Assembly: GCA_005656395.1 (NCBI GenBank)
Contig: SRSI01000049.1
Coordinates: 1-64,000, forward strand
Direction of reading: 5' to 3'
DNA: 64,000 nt
Source of the DNA: Strongyloides papillosus
Taxonomy: Eukaryota; Nematoda; Chromadorea; Rhabditida; Strongyloididae
In this document: positions 24,157-37,357 of the stretch, one piece after another
Layout: the number at the start of each line of letters is the position of its first letter
How positions within the stretch are numbered: position 1 is the stretch's first letter
The notes under the pieces: model-generated
The model's input: the letters and a program-made list of their open reading frames with translations, nothing else
Told to the model about the DNA's origin: nothing
The model's database searches: none
Made by a program: the position numbers and the translations under genes

Positions 24157-24647
24157 TCTTTTAAAAATTAAATCAATCAAATAGACTATTATAATTCAAT
24201 ATTATCTTTACAAAGAAAACATTAACTTTTTATATTGAAGCGTTCATCTTTTAATTTATTATTCTATTATCATATATTCTAGAAAGCAAATAAGATCAAG
24301 ATGAAGTTTAAGAAGAAACTTTTTCTAGATGGAAATAAGTAAATCATCTTCAATATTTCTCTTCAATACGTTAGAAAAAAATATTTTCTATCGTTTGCTT
24401 TTTGTTAAATTTGGAGAAAGTAAGTAATATTTATACTTAGACCAAAGTAATTTTCATAATTATTTTTGATTATGAAAGTGTATTAAAAACAAAGATGTCA
24501 TGTGCTAATTTTAATACATATATTTTATCATAAACAAAAATTCTAGACTTTTATTCGTCATTATCATTCATTAATATGTTAGCACATTTTCTTATCACAT
24601 TAACGATATCTTTTGAAAATTTTTTATCAATTTGTATTTCTGAATAT
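24157..24647. other. 3' flank of CAP member E
   Basis: Contains the recurrent AGATCAAGATGAAGTTTAAG block (24294-24313) found downstream of most array members. No gene. Confidence 0.5.
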
Positions 24648-25778
24648 TCATTCTCTTGGTCTAAGAACATTTTTATTATATTCCCCTGGAATATTTCCTT
24701 TGGGATAAAACAAGCATACGGTGAAAATGCGTTTATTATTATTTGTTTTGGTAGTACCGCATCCAATATCTGTAGTCGAAACCCAAACTAATTGGGCAAA
24801 TTTTATATTAACAGGTTTTTTATCAAGATTATCATAATCAATTTTTTTAGGTTTAGGAACCCAATTACGTAAAAGATTAAATCCATTTTTTGGTGATGCA
24901 AAACCAAACGTGAATCCAACTGATTCATGATCAATGCTATCAAAATCAAGTGTTTGTCCATCAGTAATTTTTTGTGCTTGGTTAGTTAATGTAGCGTTAA
25001 CAGTAAGATTTTGTGCTTGGTGTTTAAGACGTAAATTATTAATTGAATCTATTAACTGCAAAATGTTAGTGAAAAAATATAGTCAACTCACTTTAGATTT
25101 CAATCTGGGACATGCAACAGGTTTTACCGTTGTGCATGTGGGTTTTGGAGTTTTAGGTCTAAATGGAGGTGCTGGTTTATTTGGAGTCATAGTTTTAACA
25201 TCAGGCAAAGTTGATGTTGTTGTAGTTTCTTTTTGTGTTGTTTTTTTTGGTTGAGTTGTTTTAGGTGTAATTTCTCTAGTTGTTCTTGGTTTACATGTAG
25301 TTTGTCCTTTTGTAGTTGTTTTTGGTGGTGTTGTTTTAGGTGTAGTTTTTTTAGTTGCTGTTTTCTCATTTAAAGGTTTCTTAGTTGTAGGTCTTGGAAC
25401 TGAAGGTTTTGGAGTTGGAGGTTTAGGTTTTAAAACCGGTGTTTTAGGTTTTGGAGTAGGAGGTTTAGGTTTTGGAAGTAGAGGATTTTTAGGTGGAACT
25501 TTTGCTTCACTTTTTGTCTTTGCAGCACTTTTTTGTTCATTTTGTCCCATTTTTCCATCAGCTTGTCGCTTTCTAAGGTATTTACTTTCACTATTTCCAC
25601 TTATAGAATGAACAAAAGAATTTTGATCAATGAAATTTTTTAAAGATAGATCATTTTGTACTAAATCTATTGATGGACTTTTGAAATTTTCTACATTACT
25701 TTCTAATGCATGATATTGTGAAGATAAAATTGATAAAATGATAAATGTAATATAGTAATTACTATATAAAATATACAT
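24648..25778 (-). CDS. CAP/SCP-domain protein with Pro/Thr-rich linker, member E
   Basis: Exon 1 (25778-25092) and exon 2 (25055-24648), 36-bp intron, 364 residues. Signal peptide MYILYSNYYITFIILSILSS, KRQ-type pro-region ending YLRKRQADGK, then a PKPPTPKP repeat block and a Thr/Lys block that unusually contains three Cys. CAP domain: INNLRLKHQAQNLTV, KFAQLVWVSTTDIGCGT, FTVCLFYPKGN. The middle of the domain is altered (SVGFTFGFASP in place of the GEN strand), so catalytic-type residues are missing. Confidence 0.86.
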
Positions 25779-26695
25779 TTTTAGTTTTAAATTGAAATTT
25801 AAAAAAAAAATCTATTATATTTCTGCCTTTATTTACTTAAGATCAAAAATAAGTTGTTTGATCACTAAAAGTAAATTTTGACATTTTAATCTAAGACAGA
25901 TGTAAAAAAATATTTATGCTAAAAGGGATTATCACTTATATAGATACTTTTAATATAAGCATGAATAATGTTTTTTGACCAAATTCTAACAATACAACTT
26001 ATTGTTTTTGATATGAAAATAAAAATATTGTTATTTTTTGTTTAGCCATCTAAAGTCTATGTTTCTACCTGGTACTGTCTATCCTTGGATGTATCTACCA
26101 CACAAATGTGATGAAATATTACATAGTATTTATTAATTCATTCATTTGTTTACATTTAGGAAGCAAATTTTTTCATTTTTTTATAAATTTTGTTAACTAA
26201 TTTGAAAATGGTTTATCAAAAACTTGATAGATTGCTAAATTTTATCAATATTATTTCTACAACAGGAAGCTTTACTATATAAATTGGGATATTTATCACT
26301 TTATTTCATCAATTTAATATTACATATCTAAAGATAAGAAAGATCAAAATGAAGTTTAAGAAGAACCTTTATAAGATGTAAATTGGTTTTCTAAATTCCA
26401 TTGTGCTATTTATTATAACCATGTTGAAAGAAAATACACCTATTTCTTGTTTATTCATAAAGGTTTGATAACTTTAACAAAAGTTACGCCAAAAAAGAAT
26501 CATTCTTATTTCTCTTTTTATTTTATTGAACATCAAAGCACAATAAAAAGGAAAAATGCATTATCTAAATTTAATTCATAAAATTTATTACAAGTAAAAA
26601 ATCACCTGCATTTTATTCATCATTTTTATTTATCAATGTGGGAGTAACTTTTTTTATTATCACATTAATAATATAATAAAAGTTTATTTATATTT
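25779..26695. other. CAP intergenic
   Basis: Upstream of member E (same block order as upstream of B and C), then the 3' flank of pseudogene F. No gene. Confidence 0.5.
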
Positions 26696-27555
26696 TCAAT
26701 TTTTAGTTTCGATTGGTTTATGAATATTTTTATGGTATTCTCCTTCAATGTTTCCTCTTGGAAAAGCAAGCACATAACTAGAACTTCTTGTTTTGATTTT
26801 TTTCATATATACTGCATACAATATATTTAATCGCCTGCCAAATCAGTTGCGTAAAATATATATCACGATATAAATAATCAGGTCTATCGAAATTGGCAGA
26901 ATTTGATCCTTGAGTCCATTTCATCATAAGTTTAGAGCAATCTTCAATTTTGCCTTCGTACATCAACCTTCTAATTGGATCATTCTTATGAAAAAATTTT
27001 AAGTGTTCATCCGCATGTTCTTTAGTATGCTCCTGTGCTTCCTCAGCTAAAAAAGGATCAATAGCAAGTTTCGGTGCATTATATTTACTACGTAATTCAT
27101 TGATTTCCTCTACTATCCATCAATATTAATAAAATAAACTTATGTTCGACTTACTTTAAGTTTCGTTTCATTATAATTATAAGTTTTTGGTGTTGTAGTA
27201 GTTGATGTAGTTGTTGTATTTGGTGATGTTGTAGGCATTTAGGATGATTGAGTTTTTGTTGTTGTATTTGTAGGCTTTTTTTGGAGATTTTTTTTATTTG
27301 GGCTTTTTTGTTTGGTTTTTTCTTTATAACTTTCTTTTTAGTTCGTTTTTTTAGATTTTCAGTTTCTCTAACTCCAGCCATAAGATCAATAACTGTATCC
27401 TAATTTATAAAATCTCTTGTGGATTCATCACTTTGTACTAAACTTAATGACCAACTGTCTTCACCTTTTACATGATTTTCTAGTGCTTGGATTTGAAAAA
27501 TCAGTTTAAATAAAATAATAAGTGAAATATATTAATTACCATAAAAAATATGCAT
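26696..27555 (-). pseudogene. CAP/SCP pseudogene, member F
   Basis: Homology runs the full gene length but is broken many times. There is a TAA in the signal peptide (codon 8), a TAG where the pro-region Lys of KRD should be (DFIN-stop-DTVID), and a frameshift plus TAA in the linker. The intron acceptor is GG instead of AG (about 27117). Two frameshifts in the CAP domain separate FTQLIWQAIKYIVCSIYEKN, QEVLVMCLLF and FPRGNIEGEYHKN. The GCG Cys is retained as VCS. With this many lesions, loss of function is secure. Confidence 0.9.
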
Positions 27556-29418
27556 TTTAATTATATTTTTAAAACCCTGGAAAAATTACTTTTATTGTTT
27601 TCGTTATTTATTTAACAATAAAAAATTATTGTTTAATTATTAAAAATTAGTAATTTTAATTTTGCACAAAACATTTTTTATATTACAGGTAATTATAATC
27701 TGCACATATAATTTTTTATGTTGAAAGAATATTGACATTATTTTTTATATTATAAATTATAAAAAAACATCTTGATACAAATATAGAAATTAAATATTGC
27801 TTATCATTATTATATGCAAAATGATTAACTTCATATATCACTCTATAGAATTAATTTATAAATTCTATGAATGTTTGGGCAGGTGTAAGTTATTTCACTA
27901 CAACTTTCGAAACTGTACTTTCTTATGTAATTTACACTTTAGATGACCAGTTGCTTTTATGACCTGATATTATACAAATATTCTATTGATAAAACGATAG
28001 AAATATGTAGGAGGAATCTTTTATTTTTGTTCAAAATTCCAGGTTTATTAATTTTAAATAATCAAAATTACACAGCTTTTATCCATATGTTAACATAGAA
28101 AAAATTTTTTGTATTAATAACTAATGAAAAAATTGTATTACATGAAATGAATTACTTTTTATTATCTATACTTAATTCAATATGAAACATTTTATTTACT
28201 TTCAATTGGAGAAACTTATTACAAATAGAATGCAAATTTTTGTACTAAAAATTTATATTTATCTTAGTTTTTTCCATTATATATATAGCTATACTAGTAT
28301 GGAAGTTTCAATATATATAAAACATAATTCTTCACTAACATAATTACGGTAGTGGAGAAGTAGGTATATTTTTGTGTTATTCGCTAAACTAAAATTGTAT
28401 ATACTTTGGTTTCTTTTTGAATCTAACTATGGCTATGGTTTATGTTAATTTCCGTCCCGATTACGTTACAAAGTCATTTTTAGGAATGTCATGTCGATTA
28501 TACATACTTTTAAATGAAGCTTTGTACATTAATATTTAAAACTTTTCAGCCTGTAATTATGAAATTCTATTTTAAAACTGTTCGTTCTTGAAATTTATAT
28601 AAATATTTCCAGAAATTACTTTAGATTTTCATTGTCTTTTTTAAAACTAAAAAATTTAATAATTATTTCGATCAATGGACAAGTCATTCTTCTCTTCTGA
28701 AGAATCAGTTGTACAATTTTCTACTAAAAAATGTTTATGCATCGTAACATATAGCTTTTACTAGAAATAGGAGATGGTCCATTGCAGATTGTCTAATTCA
28801 AATTTCCCATAAAATTTATAATAAAAATCTTTAAAGAATAAACTAGAAAATATTATCAGTAGGATTTTCTAAGCTAGATATATTAATTTTGAATACATGA
28901 CCTTCAACTAGAAAATTAAGTACTAAATTCTTTAAAAAATTTAATCGACCAATTAGATTGTTAGAATTCAATATTATTTCTACAGAGTGAATCTTTACTT
29001 TCTATATTGAGGTATTTATCTTTTTATTTTATTATTCCTTAACCATATACTATAAAGGCAATTTAGATTAAGATGAAATTTAAGAATAAACTTTTTTTAG
29101 ATGTAGATTATTTAGTCATCTTCCCTATTTTTCATCGCTAAGTTAGAAGAAAATATTTATATTGTTTATTTATAAAATTTGTACAACATAAGCAAGATTT
29201 ATACTTAAGAGTAAAGTAATTTTCATAGTTATTTTTTTAGATCATTAAAAATGTATAAAAAAACAAAGATGTCATGTGCTAATTTTAATACATATATTTT
29301 ATCGCAAAAAAATTCTACAGACTTATTTGTCATTATCAATCATTAATGTGTTAGTAAATTTTTTTATTACATTAACGATATCTTGGGAAAATTTTTATCA
29401 ATTCATATTTTTGAATTT
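27556..29418. other. CAP intergenic with conserved palindrome
   Basis: Contains the upstream blocks of F and the 3' flank of G. An imperfect palindrome (CTTCACTAACATAATTACGG...TAGTGGAGAAG, about 28329-28361) recurs at 31125-31158 and 33821-33854, marking a segmental duplication unit of about 2.7 kb. No gene. Confidence 0.5.
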
Positions 29419-30326
29419 TCATTCTCTTGCTTTTCTAATATTTTTTCTGTATTGTCCTGCAATATTTCCTCCTGGATAAAGCAAGCATACAGTTAAGATA
29501 TCATTACTTGATTTATTTTCACTTATACCGCATCCAATTTTTTTAGTCGACTTCCAAATAAGAAGTGTAAAAGAAAAATCATAATGAACTTTATCAGGGT
29601 TATCAAAATCGACAAAGGTTGATCCTAGAGTCCATACTGACACAGGATTAAATGAATCCTTAATTCTAGTTTTATAGATTAGCGTTTTGATTGATTTGCC
29701 CTTGTAAAATGGAATCGTTTGCTGATTTGCATATTCATCAGCATGTTTTTGTGCCTTTTTAGCTAATTCTTTATCAACTTTAAGTTTTTTTGCTCCATAT
29801 TTTGTACGTAACTTATTAATTTCATTTAATATCTGTAAAATATTAATAAATTAATAAAAAAGTAATGTCAACTTACTTCAGATATCCTTTTGGGAAGTTT
29901 ACCAGGTTTCGGTTTTTTAGAAGGTTTTTTAGATGGTTTTCTAGGAGGTTTTTTAATTGGAGATTTGGTAGTTGAAGAAGTTAAAGGATTTCTTTTAATG
30001 TTTTTTAGTATTTCTTTAACGTTATCTAGTATTTGTTGAAGGATACTTAAAGATTTTTCTTTGTATGAATGTTTATTGGTTGACTTTTTCTGTGTAACTT
30101 TCTTTTTCCTGATCTCTCTTTTTTCCAGATTTTCAGTTTCTCTAACTTCAGTTATAGGACCAAGTATTGTATCACGCTTTACTAAATTTCTTGGGGATTG
30201 ACCATTTTGTCTTAAGTCGAATGACTCAATATCACTATTTATTTTTTTATTTTCTAATCCTTGATATTGGAAAAATAGTAAAAATAAAATAAATGTAATA
30301 TAATAATTACAATAAAAAATATACAT
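29419..30326 (-). CDS. CAP/SCP-domain protein, member G
   Basis: Exon 1 to 29877, a 44-bp intron, exon 2 29832-29419. An in-frame ATG exists at 30350, but homology to the other members puts the start at 30326 (MYIFYCNYYITF), giving 287 residues. Signal peptide, KRD-type pro-region (LVKRDTILGPITEVRETENL), a helical stretch (SLSILQQILDNVKEILKNIK), a Lys/Pro block, then the CAP domain: INKLRTKYGAKKLKV, FTLLIWKSTKKIGCGI (Leu for the usual Gln of FTQ) and LTVCLLYPGGN. Standard CAP metal ligands are absent. Confidence 0.85.
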
Positions 30327-32162
30327 TTTTATTTTACACTTTAAATCCATAAAAAAAAAGTTACTTTTATTGTTTCTATTATTTATTTAATAGTAAAAAA
30401 TCGTTGTTTAATTATTAAAAACCAGTAATTCCCTCATTTAATGGAAAATTTTACTTAAAACAATATTTGTATTACAAGGTATTATCAATTATGTATAATT
30501 AATCTTTTCTGTTAAATGAACAATAATATTGTTTTTTATATTCTTAATTTTAATGAAATATTTCTTGATACTAATATGAAAAGAAAATATTGTTTATTAT
30601 TATTTAATGCGAAATGATTCAATTTATAAACTACTTTAAAATATTAATTAACAGAATCCTGCAAATGTTTGTCAATCTGTAAATAAGTTCATAAAATTTT
30701 TGCCACTGTACTTTCACATGTGATTTACACTTTAGATGATCAATTGCTTATATGATTTGAGAATTATATAAAATTTTAATTGACAAAACGATAAAAAAGT
30801 GTAGGAGGAATCTTTTATTTAATTTAAAAGTTTTAGGTTGTTAAATTTTGATAGATTAAAATCACATAGCTTTTATCAATATATTAATACAGATAGAAAA
30901 ACATTTTGTAGTGAAACTGACTAAAAAAGTTTTTTGTATGAAATGAAATCACTTTGTATTATCTGTATTTAATGTAATATATGAAATTTTATTTCTTATT
31001 TATTGAAGAATGTATTTTTCAAAATAGATTGCAAATTTTGTTTTACTAAAAATTTGTATTTGTCGTAGTTTTCTACGTTACATATAATTATACCGTTAAG
31101 AATGATTCTATATATATAAAACATACTTCTTGACTACCGTAATTACGGAAGTAGAGAAATATACTTTCGTGTCATCTACTATATTAAAATTTTAAATACT
31201 TTTGGTTTCTTTTTGATCTAAATATTTTTATAGTTTGTGTCAATTTCAGTCCCAATTGCATTATAAAATCACTTTTAAGAATGTTATCTAGATTATACAT
31301 ACTTCAAAATAAAGTTTGATGCATTAATATTTAAAATTTTTTTATAGTAATTAGGAATTTTTGTATTAAAATTGTTCGTTCTTGAAATATATGCAAAAAT
31401 TTCTAAGAAACTACTTTTAATTTTCTATATCTTTTCCGAATCTAACAAATTCATTAAATATTTCATCCAAGAAATTCAAAATATTTCATTGAAGATTGTC
31501 TAATTATGAATATCTCTTAAACTTTATGATAAGAAAGCTTCTAAGAACAAACTAGAAAATACTACCAATAGAATATTCTTAACTAAATGTATTTAAAATT
31601 CAATGCATGACCTTCAAGTGGTAAATTAAGTATTAACATTCTTTTAAAAATTTCATCAATCAATTTAGATTGCTAGAATTCAATACTATCTCAGCAGAAG
31701 GAAACTTTACTATCTATATCGAAGCTTTATCTTTTAATTTTATTATTCTATGGTCATATACTCTAGAAAGCAAATAAGATCGAGATGAAGTTTAAGAAGG
31801 AACTGTCATAAATTAAAACATAATTTTTAAAGTCAAAAATCATCTTTACTACATATCCTATGTATGTTTAAAGGAACTAAATACTTTTCTTGATTATTCA
31901 TAAAGATTCAATAATTTCGAAAAAAGTTATACTAAAGAAATAAAAAATCGTTCTCCTATCTATTCTTACTTATATAAAAACCAATGCAAGAAAAGCAAAA
32001 ATATAATATCTTTGTTCAGATTCATATAATTTATCACATGTAAGAAATCTCTTACATTATATTTATCATTATTACTTATCATTGTGGGAGTAGTTTTATC
32101 TGTTATCATAATAATAATATCATAAATCTTTATTTATAAATTTATATTTTAAAACTTTTGTT
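30327..32162. other. CAP intergenic with conserved palindrome
   Basis: Duplicate of the G-F spacer organisation: ATTGTTTAATTATTAAAAA-like block near 30400, AGGAGGAATCTTTTATTT near 30802, palindrome with a perfect CCGTAATTACGG core near 31137, and the GATGAAGTTTAAGAAGGA block near 31784. No gene. Confidence 0.5.
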
Positions 32163-33052
32163 TTATTCAATACGAATATTTTCATTATAATGTCCTTTGA
32201 TGTTTCCTTTTGGATAGAACAAGCATAAAAATAGATAGCCACGATGTCTACCTCCCACTCTAATTGTACATCCAATTTGTCTAGTTGAAGCCCAAATTAG
32301 TGGGGCATAATCTTTAGGAAAAGTATTTTCATTAATATTACTGTAATCGATCTTTTCTGATCCACTCTTCCATTTATCGAGCGGATTAGAAAGTTCAAAT
32401 GAGCTAGAGTAATAGACTAAGACTCCAAATGTGTCATCTTTATAATTATACCAATCACCCGTTTTTAATAATTTATCAGCAAGTTTTTTTGCTTCATTAA
32501 TTAATTTTTTACTAACCTCAAGTTCTTTTTCATAGAAATGTCGACGTAAAGCATTAATAAAACTGATTATCTGTAAAATATTGACAAATAAGTACAATTA
32601 ACTTACTTTAAATATCTTTGAAGCATATTTATCAAGCTTTTTGGTTGTAGTTGTGGTTGGAGTTGTAGTTATTATTTCAGATGAAGGTTTTTCAGTTGTA
32701 GAAACTTTTTGTCCAACTATTTTTTGTATTTCTCTAACGGTTTCTAGTATTTTTTGAAGGATTTCCAGAGATCTTTTTTCATATGAAGGTTCTTTACATG
32801 ACCTTTTCTTCTTATTACTTTTACCTTTCTTTTTCCAGACTTCTCTTTTTTCAGATTTTCAAGTTCTCTAACTTCAGCTATAGGACCAAATATTGCATCA
32901 CGCTTTACAAGATTTCTTAAGAATTCTTTATTTTGTAGTAAACGTAATGACTCAATACCGTCACTTAATGCATCATTTTTGAATGCTTGATATTGTAATA
33001 ATAGTATAGGTAAAATAAATGAAATATAATAATTACTACAAAAAATAAACAT
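32163..33052 (-). CDS. CAP/SCP-domain gene with one frameshift, member H
   Basis: Exon 1 (33052-32607), 36-bp intron, exon 2 (32570-32163). After ENLKK the frame is lost. The run of six A there is one base shorter than in the other members, and the original frame reopens immediately, coding a normal linker and reaching the conserved donor in phase. The copy is thus either a very young pseudogene or carries a homopolymer error. The CAP exon itself is intact: YAPLIWASTRQIGC, LFLCLFYPKGN. It differs from most members in CTI for CGI after the conserved Gly. A Thr-rich stretch ends the linker. Confidence 0.75.
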
Positions 33053-34845
33053 TTTTTTAATTTTGAATCCATAAAAAAAGTTACTTTTATTGTTTCCATT
33101 ATTTATTTAATACTTAAAAATTATTGTTCAATTGTTAAAAAAAAAGTAACTTGTTCATCTCAATTAAAAATTTGCATATAATAATATTTATGTTACATGG
33201 TTTTATCAATTACATATAAATGATTCTTTCTGTTGAATGAGTAATGATGTAATTTTTTATATTCTAAATTTTAATGAAAACTTCTTGATACTAATATAAA
33301 ATTAAATATTTTTTCTATCTTTTTTAGTGCTAAACGATTCAGTTTTTGAATCACTTTAAAGTATTAATTATTAGATTCTTGATATGCTTGTATGGCTGTT
33401 ACCAAGTTCATTACACAGTTACAGTCATACTTTCCCATGTATTTAGCCTTTAGATGATCAATTGGTTACGTGATTTGATAGTTTTAAAAAATATTCTTTT
33501 GACAAAATGATAGAAAAAATATAGGGGGAAGCTTTTTTTTTAGTTAAAAATTTTAGGTTGTTAAATTTTAAATGGTTAAAATTACACAACTTTTATCCAC
33601 AAATTAACATAGAAGAAAACTTTTATAGTAAAAATTAATAAATTATATTATATGCAACAAAATCACTTTTTATTATCTAATATATGAAATTTTATTTACT
33701 ATGAATTGGAGAAAGTATTCACAAGTGGAATGCTATTTTTTTTACTAAATTTATATTTATTTTATTTTTTCATTATATATAGCTACATTATTATAGGAGA
33801 TTCCATAGTTGTAAAACATACCTCTTCACTAGCATAATTATGGTAGTGGAGAAGTAGTTATATTTCTGTGTCATCTGTTAGATTGAAATTCCATATACTT
33901 CTAATGTCTTTTTTAATAAAAATATGGCTACAATTGGTGTCAATTTCAGTTCCAATTTCGTTACTGATTCATTTTCAAGAACCTTTTGTAGATTTTACAT
34001 ACTTCATATAAAACTTGGTACATCAATATCAAGAACTTTCCACTTGAAATTGCGAATTTCAAGGTTACTAATTTTTCGTTCTGAAATATTTGCACAAACT
34101 TCAAACAAACTAAATTTTTATTTTCTAAATGTTTAAAAAAAAACAAATTCATTCATTATTTTTGTCAAAATACAAACCATTCTATATTCTCAAAATTCGT
34201 TCATATAATTTTCATTTAAAAAATGTTTTTGCAGCGTAGTATAATACTATTTGCAAGAAAATCAAGATGATTCACCAAAAATTGTCTAATTATAGATTGT
34301 TTATAAACTTTGTGATAAGAAAGCTTTTAAGAACAAATTAGGAAATATTATAAATAGAATATTCTTAACTGAATGTATTTAAAGTTCAATGAATCGCCTT
34401 CAACTGGTAAATTAAGTATTAACATTCTTTTGAGAATTATATAAAATCATTAGATTGTTGGAATTCAATATTATCTCAACTAAGAAAGCTTTAAATTTCT
34501 ATATTGGAGTTTTTTTATTCTTGTTTCATTATTTTATGATCATATACACTAATAGCATATAAGATTAAGATGAAGTTAAATTAAAAACCTTTTTCAGATA
34601 CAAATTAGTTTGTAATCTTCATTATATTTCTCGCTATGTTAGAAGAAAATATTTATACTGTTTATTTATTAAATTTTTAGATCACAAGCAAAAATTATAC
34701 TTAAGTTCAAAGTAATTTTCATAGTTTTTTTGACCATAAAAATGTAAAAAAGAGTAAAAAACGTAAAGTATTCATTTAAATATGTATATTTTATCATAAA
34801 CAAAAAATCCTTTGCATCTATTTGTTATTCTTATTCATTAACATG
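33053..34845. other. CAP intergenic with conserved palindrome
   Basis: Same block order as the two preceding spacers, with the palindrome at 33821-33854. No gene. Confidence 0.5.
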
Positions 34846-35731
34846 TTAGTGAATTTTATATATTGATTTATGAATATTTTTAGCAAATTGTCCTTTGATA
34901 TTTCCTTTTGGATAAAGCAAGCATATAGTTACAATTTTAGATTTTGAAGGAGTTTTACTTATACCGCATCCAATGTGTGTAGTCGAACTCCAAATCAATT
35001 GTGTAAAATCTCCTCCAGCTGGATATTTTTCAGGATTTTTATAATCTATAAAAGGCGCTCCGAAAGTCCATTTTGTGAAAGGATTATATTCATCAGAAGT
35101 TTTCACCTGATAGACCACTGCACCGAGTGAATTATTTTTATTTGACACATTCTTAAATCTTTTTAAACGTCCAGAAGCAGTTCTATCAGATAGATTTTGT
35201 GCTAATTTAGCTAATTCATCATTAATTATAAGTTTTTTAGCTCGATAATTAAAACGTAAATCATCGATTTTTTTATATACCTATTAAATATAGATAAAAA
35301 AATCATGGTTAACTTACTTGAGATTTCCTTTCACCAAACTCATCAGGCTTTGTTGTTGTTGTTGTAGATGTTGTAGTTGTAGATGTTATAGTTGTGGACT
35401 TTGTAGTTGTTGAACTTTTAGGTTTTTTTATTTTCTTTTTTGAAGGTTTTTTTTTATTTGAGCTTTTTTTGCTTTTCTTTTTCTTTACAACTTTCTTTTC
35501 TTCCTTTTTACTGACTTCTCGTTTTCCAAGATATTCATTTTCCTTAACTTCAGCTATAGGACTAATTATTGCATCACGCTTTACAAAATTTCTTAAAGAT
35601 TCATAATTTTGTATTGAATCCAATGATGTCTTATCTTCACTTTTTGCATTATTTTCTAATGCTTGATTTTGAAAAAATAGTTTACATAAAATAAAAATTG
35701 AAATATAACAATTATTATAAAAAATCCGCAT
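34846..35731 (-). CDS. CAP/SCP-domain protein, member I
   Basis: Exon 1 (35731-35318), a 37-bp intron, exon 2 (35280-34846), 282 residues. Signal peptide MRIFYNNCYISIFILCKLFF, KRD-type pro-region (FVKRDAIISPIAEVKENEYL), a Lys-rich then Ser/Thr-rich linker, and the CAP domain: VYKKIDDLRFNYRAKKL, GGDFTQLIWSSTTHIGCGI, VTICLLYPKGN. A longer loop (SGRLKRFKNVSNKNNSLG) sits where the CAP His would be. The only array member with a 37-bp intron. Confidence 0.85.
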
Positions 35732-37357
35732 TTTTATTTTATTTCTACAGCACCGGAAAGAGATACTTTTATTGTTTCCATTATTTACTTATTTTCAAAA
35801 AATCATTGTTTAATTATTAAAAAACAGTCATTTGTCCATTTAAATAAAAGTTATATAAAAATTTTTTATATTACAAATTATTACCACCTACATATACAAT
35901 TTTTTATTTTGAAAGAATAGTGATACTATTTTTTAAATTTTAATGAAGACTTTTTGATATTAGTATGGAAATAAAAGATTGTTTATCATTGTTTAATGCC
36001 AAATGATTTACTTCATGGATCATACAAAAGTATTAATTGACAGATTCTTGTAATGCTTGTTCAGCTGTAAGTTTGATAAATTATCACAATCATACTTCTA
36101 CATGTGATTTACACTCTAACTGATCAATTGGTTATATGATCTGATATTATACAAATATTCTATTGATAAAACGATAGAAACATATAGGATGAATCTGTTA
36201 TTTTACTTAAAAATTCCAGGCTATTAAAAAGCAAATACCATTTTTTTAATAAACCAGACGAATATCTGTCCCTAGCAAGTTACGTTTGGGTCGATGTGTA
36301 AATTTTTTAAATTTATTAATTTCAATAAACAGCCGAAGGCCAGTTCTTTCTATAGCTTTATTTAATCTTCCAACGCATGAGATTAAAATATTTTTATTAT
36401 AAAAGTGGTTCCTATTCTTTGATCAATAACATGACAAATTATTTATCAATCCCATTATTACTACATTTCACCATTATTCTGAAATTGTACCATTCAAATG
36501 ATATATAAACAACTATATTTCGCTAACCTTGAGGAAAGTGAATCGAGTAAAAAAGCATGCAAAAATTAGCTTAAAATGGTGTTTTTTTAGGATAAATTGG
36601 ACAATTTTGGCCTATAGTTTTTAAAATCTGCATTCTCTATAAATTAAAAAAACGCTTTTTTAGTTATTTATTTACAAAAAAGAGTTCGATTTGAAAAAAC
36701 TTTTGACAAAGACAAAATTTGTTTTATTATTTTTTTTATAGATTTTTTTATTCTAGAAATACCTTATTATATTTATTAAATCTATAATTTATCTGCACAT
36801 ATAAACTAAATTTTATCATTTTTTCTCTTAAATTTTGTCGGATAGTTTTAAAACAGCTTATCAAGAAGTATTAGATTACTAGATTTTAATATTAAATCTA
36901 TAACTGAAAGCTTTATTTTATAATTTCAGATACTTATCACTCTATTTCATCAATTTAACATCATATGTCTATAGACATGAAAGATCAAACTGAAGTTCAA
37001 GAATAACATTCTTAAAGTGGAACTTAGATTACCAAAATAAAACATCATCTCTACTATTTATCCTATCCAATTTGTATGTAAACAAATTTATCCGTCCAAT
37101 AATCAAAAAAAAAATTTGGTAACTTCAACAAAAGTTAGGCTCGAGAAAAAAATCGTTCTCATATCTCTTTTTATTAATTCCAAAACAAAAAATACAAAAA
37201 AGCAAAAATGTAGTGTCTTAGTTTAAATTAATATAATTCATCATAAGTAAAAAAATCACCTACGTTTTATTTGACATTGTTATTTATCAATGTAAGTGTA
37301 AATTATTTTGTTATCACATAAATAATACCATGAAAATTTATTTATCAATTCGTATTT
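35732..37357. other. CAP intergenic with a non-shared insert
   Basis: Upstream blocks of I are at 35805-36200. About 36230-36740 is unlike the other spacers and less AT-biased in places (near 36280, 36340 and 36590), possibly a worn mobile-element fragment. The 3' flank of pseudogene J follows. No gene. Confidence 0.4.
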
